Origin: Aquilaria yunnanensis
Taxonomy: Eukaryota > Streptophyta > Magnoliopsida > Malvales > Thymelaeaceae
NCBI GenBank assembly: GCA_039654915.1
Contig: CM077594.1
Coordinates: 100,144,893-100,208,892, forward strand
Direction of reading: 5' to 3'
DNA: 64,000 nt
Shown here: positions 10,790 to 21,068 of the stretch, piece after piece
How positions within the stretch are numbered: position 1 is the stretch's first letter
Layout of the letters: each line of letters starts with the position of its first letter
Notes under the pieces: model-generated
Databases searched by the model: none
What the model saw: only the letters and a program-made list of their open reading frames with translations
What the model was told of the DNA's origin: nothing
Made by a program: the position numbers and the translations under genes

Positions 10790-13500
10790 GAAGAGTATGG
10801 CTGAGGGACATGAATGGATGTATAAGTAAATAATGATGGATGGATACATGAATTCATGTTTTGTAGCATGGGTAGAAAATTTTATCAGAATTGCATGTAG
10901 TAGTGCTACAAAATGACAAAATATTCATATTGGTGATGTCAAAATAAACATTACCAAGATCAAAATAAAGTTGGAATGCATATGTGTAAATATAAATTTG
11001 TAGAAAACGATTATGTTTAGCACTATCATAACAAACAATATGATATTGAATTGTAATTACCATGCAGGTGAGACATCAAATATGTCATTGTCAAGGATGA
11101 TTTCTGATAAAAATGACTATTCTAATAACATACATGGATATGAGAAAATGGTTATTGATGCAATAGCCATAATTGTCCATTATAATCAATGAATTGAAAC
11201 TCACAAAAATGACGATAATAAAAAAAAAAGAATATTGATAAAATAATAATGTTTATGATCAAGAAAATGATCATGTTGCCGGCAATGTCTCTAACTCCAC
11301 AACAATGGATAATGAATTGTCAAATCCAAATATGGAGAATTTTTACAAATCACATAGTGATGCATCAACATCACTATGGGAAAGATGCACAAAAAACACA
11401 AAGTTGTCAACGATGTCTTGATTATTAATCGAGAAAAGTAAGTATAATATGACTGATACTTGCTTCGATGACTTGTTGTCACTAGTGACAGAAATGATTC
11501 CAAAGGATAATTGATCACCGAAGATATTATATGAGTTTAACTGCTAGTCCATTTTTGGGTTTTCACTGAGTTGTTAACATGTTAAAGTCATCTAGTTGTG
11601 TCCGCTAAACTCGAAGCACTTGATGATGAATGAAAATAGACCTTTAATTTAACAAAATTATGAGCTTTTACCATTGGAGTTTCTCTTACATAAACCCACT
11701 GTCCCAACCGCCACATCCTTTGGTCGTTTGAATGATGCCTCACCCATTGCTTGTAATAATGCCCTTACTTCACATCTCTTGCCAATTCTCCCATTTCTAG
11801 TGCTCCTACCTCTTTGCCCGTCCTTACAATTTGGCCTAACTCTTTACCCTCATCCACAAGAGCAGATCATCTATATAGTATCTTTAGTGAAAAGGGCTGA
11901 CACATAGGAGGTGACCGAGAACCACAATGCTATATCACCACTTTTTTCTGTGAGAGCAAAATTGGTATTGGGTTATCAAGATTTTGAAAATAAAGTCATT
12001 GCCGAGCTATGAAATAGTTGTCGAAGAGGAAACTATGGAAAAATCAATGAATGTAAGTGGAGAAGCTCCCGATCATTTTCTAGCGGCAAGAATGATCGTC
12101 AATTTACCATTGCCTATCACAGGGTTCGATTTGGGTACCCGTTTATCATTACTCTCTCTATTAGGGTTTGTTTCAGTATTGAGAATATTGTTCAATTATT
12201 TTTCATACTTGAATTTCTTTTTCCTTAGGATCATAACGTTAATGGCATCTGGTGGAGGCATTGGTTTGACAATTTGGGGAAGAGAAAATTTTGGCTGGGT
12301 TTGACCTGTAAATAATGCCAACTTTAAGGACTTTTGTTTAATTAATGAAAAACAGTAGCTTCATAAGCCCACTAGTAAGGAAAACACTTTAATCAGAGTG
12401 TGAATACTAAAAACAAAGTAGTCTTAAGTTAATGATGAAGGTTTGAGTCTTCTATATGTGAAAATAGATGTAAGTCTGAAAAAGTGTAGGCTACTCTATG
12501 GTGAAAACTCACAGTTGATACATTGCATTATTTGTGGAACACGTAGATATAAAGAAAAGGCAATGGATAGAAGTAAGAAAAAACCGATTTAAAAAAAAAT
12601 TCTTTGGCACGTACATGTCACCAAACGATTGAAACGTTTATTCATGTCATCATAAATGGTTAAATACATGACATGAAATGTAAGTAATCAGCATTATTCA
12701 TAATAGTACAGTGTGTCATCCATGCCATATACAGGTGTGGAAGCATATTGATTCAAAATTCCTTGTCTTTGTTGTTGATATAAGAAATATAAGACTTAGG
12801 CTATGCACAAATAAGTTTAAGTTGAATTATACATTGGATGAGACATATTCTATTTGAAAGTATTCATAGTTGTATACAATATGTCACTTGAAATGTGTAT
12901 GAAAGAAGCATGCATATTTTTTCATTATTAATTCCGGGGCCTAAGATTATCAGGATGAAATATTTATGTCTTCTTAAGGCCACTTATTTGATGAGATGAA
13001 GACTTTATGGGTTGATGGAGTCAAAACACAGGATGCATATCGATGTCAAAATTTTAGGATGCGAACGTGTTTGTTATAAACAATTAGTGCTTTTCCAGCA
13101 TATGAAATGGCATCAAGGTAGAACATACATGAGAGATTAGCATGTTCATATTACATGGATACTAGCGATTCATTTTAGCTAAAGTTCGGGAGGAAACATT
13201 GCTGGTAAAACTATTATAGGGAATTTTTTTAAAAAAATCATGCATTTCATGGGAATATAGAGGTTTTGACTGGAAACATAGAAAATACCACAGTTGTGCC
13301 ATCAATGTCTGGTGAGGAGATCGGTCAAATCCTTGATCAAATGTAGTGCCTATCTTCATTTTTGGTAATATTCCTTGGAACATCCTGCTAGCATTCTATT
13401 TTTGGGAAACTTGGTGTAATGGAAATTGAAAAATGTTCGATAACATCAATTGTTCTATGAATCCCATTTTTGGAAATACTAAGAAACGTGTTGTTGAATT
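10790..13500 (+). pseudogene. CACTA Tnp2-type transposase remnant
   Basis: Many stops and frameshifts, but collinear family landmarks survive. In order: EGHEWMYK and AWVENFIRIACSS (transposase-associated domain, about 10800-10905); LWERCTKNTKLS and DTCFDDLLSLVTEMIPKDN (about 11370-11515); KRLKRLFMSS (about 12625-12655); WKHIDSKF and DIRNIRLRL (about 12735-12810); LWVDGVKTQDAYRCQNF, an in-frame stop, then TISAFPAYE (about 13000-13110); and MSGEEIGQILDQM (about 13305-13345). These correspond to the order of conserved blocks in plant CACTA transposases, which bind the element ends and cut and move it in the nucleus. The 11560-12380 stretch does not match and may be an insertion. The gene cannot produce a functional enzyme. 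Confidence 0.8.
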
Positions 13501-13519
13501 ATATATTGTTCAAAGAGCT

Positions 13520-14210
13520 TCTTTGTAGGTGCCCCATTGCATAACCACCAAAAGTGTTAGATGGAACCCCTCCTCCATTTGGCACTTTTAAACTAAATAT
13601 TGATGGCTCTTAAACACCCTCAAAGGTAAAGAGCTCTTAGACAACCTCAAAGGTAAGAATTGGAACAAGTAGGATCATTAGAAATGACAAGGGCGAGTTT
13701 ATGGTTGCCTTCACCATAAATATTGGTGTAGCTTATGCCTTAAAAGTTGAATTATAGGCCTTAAACTGGCTAATCAACTCAATAACTACCTATACATTGA
13801 AATGGATTTAAAAGTAGGAGTTAAACTTTCTAATCCTTCTTAATGTTCTTCCTATAATTTGATGCCTTTTTTTCTGGAATGCAGGTACCTTAGGACCTCA
13901 GGGGTAGGGGTAGATACTTCAAGCTCAACATATCTTTATAAAAGAAAAATGTTATAGAGGGTGTACTAGCCAAACTTACTGCTAGTTAGGATTATGAAGG
14001 CACTATTAACTTTTGGAGGTATTCGTGCTGTATTTCTAATGTTATACAAGTAGGCTTCATTGGTGTAACTGTTTTCAAAAACACTAGGATTAATGCTGCT
14101 ACCTTTTTAAGGGCACATAACATCTTGATGCCTAATGTTTGTAACTAGCATTAAAATTTAAGGATTTGTTTCTTTGATGCAATGTTGTACTTACCAAAAA
14201 AAAAAAAAAG
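13520..14210 (+). mobile_element. 5'-truncated L1-type LINE fragment with RNase H-like domain and poly-A tail
   Basis: The frame reads VRWNPPPFGTFKLNIDGS near 13555-13610, the usual entry into the plant RVT_3 (RNase H-like) domain. After a short internal duplication (CTCTTA...CAACCTCAAAGGTAA) it continues as RIIRNDKGEFMVAFTINIG and KVEL-stop-ALNW (about 13655-13770). A degraded C-terminal stretch ends in a run of A at about 14197-14210. An RNase H-like domain followed by a poly-A tail fits a 5'-truncated plant L1 LINE. It interrupts the CACTA element. Premature stops show it is dead. Confidence 0.75.
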
Positions 14211-14839
14211 TTGTTAATGCGACATTGTTTGCATTATAGACATGACTATATATATGTTATTGTGGTACCATTTATCCCATCACATTTTCTATACATATCA
14301 TATGTTAAATAATATGTTATACTAGGAATACTGTGGACATGTGCGTAATTAGATATATAGGATAATTTTCCAAATTTACTCCTCACACTAAATCATATTT
14401 TCTAAAATCATCATTCTGGATTCTCTCTACAATCACTAGCCGTTTTTGTCTGAATGCCCCAAGGTAACTTTCACAACTGAGGAAACCAATCACCCTAACC
14501 ACGAATCAATGGAAGGCTTCCACAAACACTTGAAGATTGCATCATATTCTTTGTTGGAATAATTAAGGAAGCCGGTAGCTGCCTTCTTCGACTTGCTAAA
14601 ATCGTAAAAATAACAACACCAAAAGAGTCATTAAAAGAAACCGTCTAAGAAAGAAAGAGAATGAAAGTGAGATATTGTTTGTGATCAAATCAAATCATGG
14701 GAAAAGTGAGTTGTTTAGAGATATCGAAGTGCAATGATCGTCGACTAAGTTTGGCTCTGTTTGATTGTAGATAGAGAAGTCTTCTAAGAAAAGACAGGGG
14801 GCAACTTTTTACTTTCACATGTTTATTTACACTTTTTTA

Positions 14840-15420
14840 TTTTTGTTAATCCACATTTACAAATTTACTTTGGACACTTTGTCCTATTTTCTCAAAGATT
14901 TTCAAATTTGAAGATAACAAATTTTTTAAATACTGTTGTAGTCACTTTTACATATATTCATGGACACTTTTACATATTGTTATAGATGCTTTAACATAGT
15001 ACTCTAGCCACTTGTTACATACAATATTAAACACTTTTGCATATTGTTTAAGATATTTTACATATTAATTCAAGCATTTTTACTTGTTGAATCAGATACT
15101 TTTATTTTTTTAATGGAGTGAATTATATGTATATTGCTTCAAACACTTTTACAAATTTCTTCAGACACTTTTACATATTTCTTCAGACACTTTTACAATT
15201 TATATATTTCCTAAAAAAATAAAATGTCTACATATTGTGTCACACACTTTTACATACTTCTTCAAACAATGTTAGATATTCCTTAAAATGCTTTTAAATT
15301 TTACATATTGTCGGAAGAAAAAAAAATACCTACATATTATGTTATACACTTCACATAATTCTCCAGACACTTTTTACCTATTGTGTAGGACATTTCTACA
15401 TTTTGTCTTTTGATAGTTTT
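14840..15420. repeat. Degenerate minisatellite, unit about 30 bp
   Basis: The theme ACACTTTTACATATT followed by a variable stretch such as TCTTCAG recurs about 15 times with irregular spacing, for example near 14945, 15030, 15145, 15165, 15190, 15245 and 15370. Units are strongly diverged. It lies inside the CACTA element, downstream of the L1 fragment. Confidence 0.7.
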
Positions 15421-15989
15421 CCAGTTTGTTTCTGTGCACAACTCATTGGTGGTGGCAACCAAGGTGAAAACTAAAAGCTTTAACTAGGACGATTTGGAGG
15501 CAATAGCTAGCAGATAACAAGACCACTAGATGTTCTCTAATTGGAGTTTTCTCTCTTAAACCCTTAATTTGTTCTCTCTCTTTAGAGAACCTTTGGTGGT
15601 TTTATTTATGAATGCACCATAGTTTTAAGCTTGCAGGAGGCCAATGAAGCTTTAACAAGGTTTGGATCATTTATTTCAGCCTTTTCTCTAAAGAATAAGT
15701 AAAAGTAAGAAGAAGAAAACCATTGAAAAATGTTGAAAATGAGAGAGTTAGATAAATCAATCTATACAGTTGAGGCAATAATGATTGATAAGCTGAATTT
15801 GATGGTAGTGGTGGTCAGCTATTTTGACATGGTCAATTTTCCTACGATTGGATTGTGGGTGCCAACAATGGTGAGCAAGGCTAAAGGGCAGCATGATGTT
15901 TGAAATGTTAAGTTCATTGACTTGATGGGCCCTTAAGAAAGAAGAAGAAAATTTGCAAACCAAAGTTGGTATTTTCCACTGATATTCCA

Positions 15990-17950
15990 TCAAATTTAAC
16001 TTTGAAAGTAACTAAATGACCATGATAGGACAAACTAACATAAATAGCACTAATGGTCCTAAACCTTTAATTCTCATTACAAATCAGTCCCTAACCTTTA
16101 TTTTGTTGTAAATTGGTCTCAAATCTTTATAATTTATTGCATACTAGTCTTTAATCTTAAGCAGACACAGAAACTCAATTTATAGAGAAAAAAACTAATA
16201 ATTTAAATTTTTTATTAACTTTGAGGAAATTATGGCACAATTTGTATTTGGATAAAATTCACCGGGGTCACCTAGCTTATTTTTGTGTCCTAAAATGTTA
16301 CTTGACCTTCAAGTTGTCATAATGAGGTATCTTTCCTCCTATTGCGTATACTAATCAGCTAATTTCCATAAATTTTAGTATTAAGCCTGATGGCAAATGC
16401 TGATGGAGCATAAAAAATGCTAAAATAAATCATAAAATAACCCTTATAATTCTTTAACTTATTCTATCAATAATTTTAAACATAAAATTCTAAATATATT
16501 ATTTATGCTTATAAACCCTTATCTCTCTTGCTTCCTCCGCCCCCTTCATATCTTTTCTTATCGAAGACCGCCACTCCTCGCTTGCCGAATCTAGTGGAAT
16601 TCCCCCAGCCTCTGTATGCCTTTGCCCTACCCTTCATCCCTGACTACGCTTCCTCCAATCTTTCTACTTTACCCCTAGCCCTACCTTAATTTTCCACAAA
16701 ATCTCCATCCCACCGCCCCTATTTTGCTCCTAGTCTTGGCTGAACAAATTTTAACTAAACAGATCTTTTGGACATTGATCGATGCCACAATCCGCCATCG
16801 CCATGAATCTAATTGATGCCAAAATCTGTCATTTCTACAATGTTGATCCCCTTCTCCGCAATCACCTCCACAGCCTCTTCATCTCCTTCATCTCTGCAAC
16901 AATCATCACTTTATCTCTACCAAAATCCAAATCGACCTTAATGCTTGAATGACAACAAACTAGTGAAGAAGAAGATGAACGCGATGCCAATTTGGGCCGA
17001 GAAACAAAGTAGGTCACAGGGGCTGATGGGATAGAGAGAAGTGAGTGGAGAATATAAGAGGAGAAAGAGTGGGCCTATAGTTAGACGAGACATTTTCAAT
17101 CAACGGAGATCCGTTAGTGACGATTACTGAAAAATACGAGGTGGTGTCCACAATATGAGGTTTGATGTAAAGAGGCGATGGTGGTTGGTGAAGAGTAAGG
17201 ATTGGTTGACGCCGTGGTCAACAGCGGAGAAAAAGTGGTTAGGTTCATTGATGGCAATGACACTTGGATTGTCAAGGATTGATCAAACTATTATAAAGGT
17301 GGGTGATGATCTCTATATTTACATGGGTTAGAGTTAGTGATTGTAATAGTTCAAGGACTACAATTGATATTTAAAATTTATTTTAATGTTTATTTATACC
17401 ACATTAGCATTTTTATTTTATTTAACGATTAAATTAACGAAAAGTAGTTGAATAGGATGCTTAATATAAGGAAAGATACTTCGCTGGGACACGAAAATAA
17501 GCTATGTGACTTCTGGTGAATTTTACCCATTTGTATTTATTGGAAGACAACTATTAAACAATTTGAATTTGTTAACTCTCACAAATTGTCTAACATTAAC
17601 TTTTTAAATTCTAATTTAAACTATTTGGTACCTGTTTTTTCATAAATTCAAGTTGTGCGATAATTTTCTAACAATTAATAAATGATATAAAATATCAGTT
17701 TTTCTTTTTTATAAATTGAGTTTATGTATCTGCCCAAGGCTAAGGACCAATATATAATGAATTATAAATGTTTGAAATCAATTTGCAATAAAATAAAGGT
17801 TAGGGGCTGATTTGCAACAAGAATTAGAGGTTTGGGACCAATGATGTTTTTTACTAGGAAAAACTAAGAACTCTATTAAGACAAATTCAGTTAGGTACCC
17901 ATTTAGCATAGACAAAAAAAGGTTGGCGACTAATGATGCAATTTAACCAT
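15990..17950. mobile_element. Inverted-repeat element, later split by the MULE at 16250-17528
   Basis: About 16040-16249 and 17539-17900 are inverted copies. Shared blocks include AATGGTCC(T/C)AAACC, AAATCAG(T/C)CCCTAACCTTTATTTT, GCATACTAGTC-like segments and AACTCAATTTATA. The two arms are separated by a complete younger element. Outer borders are approximate; no duplication could be fixed. The TIR wording (cannot-eat 'CCTAACCTTTA'-type ends) resembles non-autonomous Mutator-like elements, by inference. Confidence 0.6.
16250..17528. mobile_element. Nested Mutator-like element (1279 bp) with perfect 10 bp target duplication
   Basis: Identical ATTTGTATTT copies flank it at 16240-16249 and 17529-17538. 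The ends are inverted repeats: GGATAAAATTCACC on the left and GGGTAAAATTCACC read inward from the right. Homology continues through the TCAC(C/A)TAGCTTATTTT(T/C)GTGTCC block and extends roughly 190 bp. A 9-11 bp duplication plus long TIRs is diagnostic of Mutator-like elements. The centre is GC-richer with many short frames but no recognisable transposase. Confidence 0.85.
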
Positions 17951-19250
17951 TTCTTTTATAATCAAAAGTGCCAGTCAACTTCACGTACGTACATGCATGA
18001 TAATGGCCCGCGGCTAATAATGAGACACTAACAGCAGATTACGAAACACTCGTTCCGTAGTATTGTACTTACAATTTGATATATATGTACAAAGTTTAAT
18101 AAAAATATTTATTTTTAATATTTTTTTCAAAATTTTCCTTAAAAAGTTCTTACATTAAATCCAAAAACTAAAAAATATGAGCATAATTAGAAATATATTT
18201 TCATTCTTAAAAATGAAACAATAGTTTACCACAGAGATAAAAATGAAAGTGAAACAATAAAATTGGGGTGGAGAAAATAATTGTTGAAATATGTTAAGAT
18301 TGATAATTAATGTAACAATTAATAAATTGATTTACACAAATCACATTTTTTGGAAAACTTTTAAAATAATATCAGCTATATATAACCCGCGTATTTTTGT
18401 TACTTGTAATTGTCACTAAGTCTCAAACTGCAGTAAGTGTACCAACATGAGTTCATTAGAGTTGGAGGAGTTCAAGGACTTGAAGTAAGAATTTAAGTTC
18501 GATCAAGAGCCTTGTATATTGAAAAATCAGTTTAAAGGTGACCCTTACTCTAGCAGCACTTCGAGGTTGAAGCCAAATAAAGACTGTGTTCGGTCACTGA
18601 ACAGGTGAAAAAACACCCTTTGGGCGATTATTCAGTTTTTGTTATAGAGTCGCGGTTGAAAGTAGTGATTGATTAAGTTAGTTGCTAAGAGGAAAAGTAA
18701 CAATTGAAAGAGTCAGTTGCTACACTTGTTTTTTTTTTATTTATTAAATTGAAGAATGATAAAATCTTATTTTTTATTCAAATTTCAAATCTCTCCCGCT
18801 TCACTTGGTAAAAAATTTGGTTCAAATTAACCAAGTTGGAAAATGCCCTTTATTATTTATGGGTTTTTCTTTTCAATTTCCTTTTCCGTGATTAATTTTC
18901 ATTCAAGCCATGATGGAGACACTGTGGCACTGGTACAAATCAAACCCTTCGATTCTAACTGCTGCAAGCTTGTGCCTAAATTTCATCCTCACGCAACACA
19001 CCAAATAAGCAAATGATGGAATTGTAACCTCGCTGCGCAACTTCGAACTTATGTTGTTTCCCTTCCTCTCAGAAAAGTTATTAACAAAAAACCTAGAAAG
19101 AGAAAAAAAAAGAGACATAAAAAATCTAATCTGAAAATTTGAGAAATTGGAAAGAAAATAATTACATAGAGCAGATCTGAAGGAAGATTTGGGAGGGGAA
19201 GCGACCTAAGCTCCGCCAAAGAGAGTTGAAGAAGGAGAGAAAGAGAGGGA
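17951..19250. other. Internal CACTA-element DNA without recognised genes
   Basis: AT-rich with scattered short frames. Nothing recognisable was found, including in 18440-18730. From about 19250 the inverted terminal region of the CACTA element begins. Confidence 0.4.
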
Positions 19251-19684
19251 GGTGAACTTGATATGGCAAAAGAGAATGAAAATGAAGGACATGTAGAAGA
19301 TGTTATTTTTTGGTAGAGGCAACTGAGATAGAGATAACCACTAAAAGGTGAATAAATTAAAAATATTTACTGCTGAATGTCAACTAAGATTGTCAGCTAC
19401 CATTCATTCACTCAAAAAATATACCCTATAGTTCAACTACTAAAGGTCTACTGAGCATGTCTAGTGATTGAATTTTAGTCGTTAACGAAATTTGACATCT
19501 TTCTTGTAGTGTACCTAATAGTACCTTTATGAAAATTAATTTTTGCTTGGAGAATGAAAGTTACCCTAGCCTCTATTTGCACCAAAAGAAAAAAAAAAGA
19601 AAAAAAATAGCAATGAGTATATCTTCACTTATAGGTACTTTCAAGCAAGCACTTGAATTAACTATGGTGTTGATTACCTTTTAG

Positions 19685-20640
19685 GTCTAAGAGTCCAAGG
19701 GGAGTTCGTTTGCAATTAACTGAATTAATTGGTCAACATTCATGGCTTCGTCAACAGAGGGTGAACATGTGGGATGGACAACGGGGCTGTTGTTTGACAA
19801 AATTACGAGGCTTGCCATTGATTTATTTGGTCAATATCCTCACTCTCTCTCTCCTTGGTCTCGACAGATTTTGTCTCCCCAGCAACTCTAACTCCCTAGC
19901 CCGCCATCCAGCAACAACAAAGTTCACCTTTCTTCCTTTCGTTACTGGCCACCTGTTGTGTGGGATCTGGTCGTCCACATGTCGGATCTGATCCATACTG
20001 GCCACTTCCCACTTGACACTTCCCATGTTTTAACTTCTCCAGCCCCCTTCTGATGAAACCCATTGTAGGGGAGAAGTCGAGATAGGTCTCTTCTTTTGCA
20101 ACATTTATTTGGGCTAGGTTAGGGTATTCTTCTTGTTTGTCATGGCGTCTGGCATCAACAAAATGAGGCACCATTGTGCGATGGATTTGTTCATTTAGTG
20201 GGTGATTTTCTAATTTTTTTTAGATTTGGGTAAAAGTTGATCCTCTAGAATTTCTGTAGCTTTCATGTCGGTAGGTTCCCCTTTACCAGTTGGATTCCAT
20301 ATTTGTGGTTCCTTTTCCATGCTTATGCGATTCATGAGGGGTTGGCTTTAATTATAAAGGTTTTGAAGTATATTATAATAGACCAGATGGGTTTTTTAGC
20401 TAATTTTAAGTATCATCCCACCTGGATGAGGGCATTGTTGGATTTTGTACTTGGAGCATTGTTTCTGTTACGATACTGATGAGAGAGAGTGAGGATATGG
20501 ACCAAATAAAGTATGACAAGCTCCATAATTTTGTCAAACAACAGCTCATTTGTTTATTCTATGTGCTCACTTTTTTTTGACCAAACCATTAATGTTGTTC
20601 AATTAATTCAGTTAATTGCAAACTAACTCGCCTCTACTTT
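19685..20640. mobile_element. Long-TIR element upstream of the pectinesterase gene
   Basis: About 19700-19862 and 20478-20632 are inverted copies of roughly 160 bp. Shared blocks include GTTTGCAATTAACTGAATTA, CTGTTGTTTGACAAAATTA and ATCCTCACTCTCTCTC. The interior (about 620 bp) has moderate GC and no recognisable gene. No target duplication could be fixed, so the superfamily is unassigned; long TIRs suggest a Mutator-like or fold-back type. Its right end lies about 430 bp upstream of the pectinesterase ATG. Confidence 0.7.
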
Positions 20641-20837
20641 TACCTCTTCCTCGTTTTCAGCCACCGTAGAGAAAAACACTTCGCCTCAGGAACACAAAAA
20701 AAAATTTTGAACTGCCCCTCAACTGAGAAGTGTAGTTAGTGTGAAATATGCTAAGAAAACTGTACCTTCGTTTTGGTCAATGAGCATTAAGGCCTGGTAC
20801 GTACCTTCGTCCGGAATACGGATAAGAAAAAAGAGGC

Positions 20838-20872
20838 GGGGAGAGGAGGGGAGGGGAGGGGAGGGGACGGGG
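20838..20872 (+). promoter_or_regulatory. G-quadruplex-prone GGGGA repeat in the pectinesterase promoter
   Basis: Seven closely spaced G-runs, five of them of four G (GGGGA units), all on the + strand and separated by one to four bases. This fits the G3+N1-7 quadruplex pattern. It lies about 90 bp upstream of the putative TATA box of the pectinesterase gene. Confidence 0.55.
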
Positions 20873-20959
20873 AAGCCAACAAAAGAAATCAACATCTGCC
20901 TCTTTCAACTTCCACATTGACGTGAACTACACGCGCCAATCCTCGCCTAAGCAAACTTC

Positions 20960-20968
20960 TATATATAT
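20960..20968 (+). promoter_or_regulatory. Putative TATA box of the pectinesterase gene
   Basis: TATATATAT about 100 bp upstream of the ATG at 21069. This would place transcription start near 20990 and give a short leader with a CT-repeat (about 21032-21044), common in plant leaders. No other TATA-like motif lies nearer. Confidence 0.55.
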
Positions 20969-21068
20969 TCCCAACTTGCGTCTTTTTATCCTCACACCAA
21001 AAATTAATCACAAAAAAGAAGGAAAAAGAAAGTTCTCTCTCTCTCATCAATTCCACTGTACCAAAGTC

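Larger units (their letters stand above)
9824..19511 (+). mobile_element. Decayed CACTA (En/Spm) transposon, about 9.7 kb, with later insertions inside
   Basis: The right end read inward is CACTACAAGAAAGATGTCAAA; the left end is CACATTACAAGAGAAAT. Beyond the tips about 260 bp of each end match as inverted repeats, with shared blocks such as TTTAGTAGTT, TTTAGTGGTTATCT and GTTGCCTCTACCAAAAAATA. The CACTACAAGAAA terminus is the hallmark of plant CACTA elements. A Tnp2-type transposase remnant on the + strand (10790-13500) confirms the assignment. No 3 bp target duplication survives (TTG against TAC). The interior holds an L1 fragment (13520-14210), a minisatellite (14840-15420) and a nested pair of inverted-repeat elements (about 15990-17950). 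Confidence 0.8.

Noticed and set aside
11674..12304. Two plus-strand frames (77 and 106 codons) inside the CACTA element
   Set aside because: No recognisable family and not collinear with the transposase; kept only as a possible insertion.
20922..21068. Upstream in-frame extension of the pectinesterase starting with GTG
   Set aside because: No ATG in that part, and it covers the TATA box and CT-rich leader; the ATG at 21069 gives a normal signal anchor.
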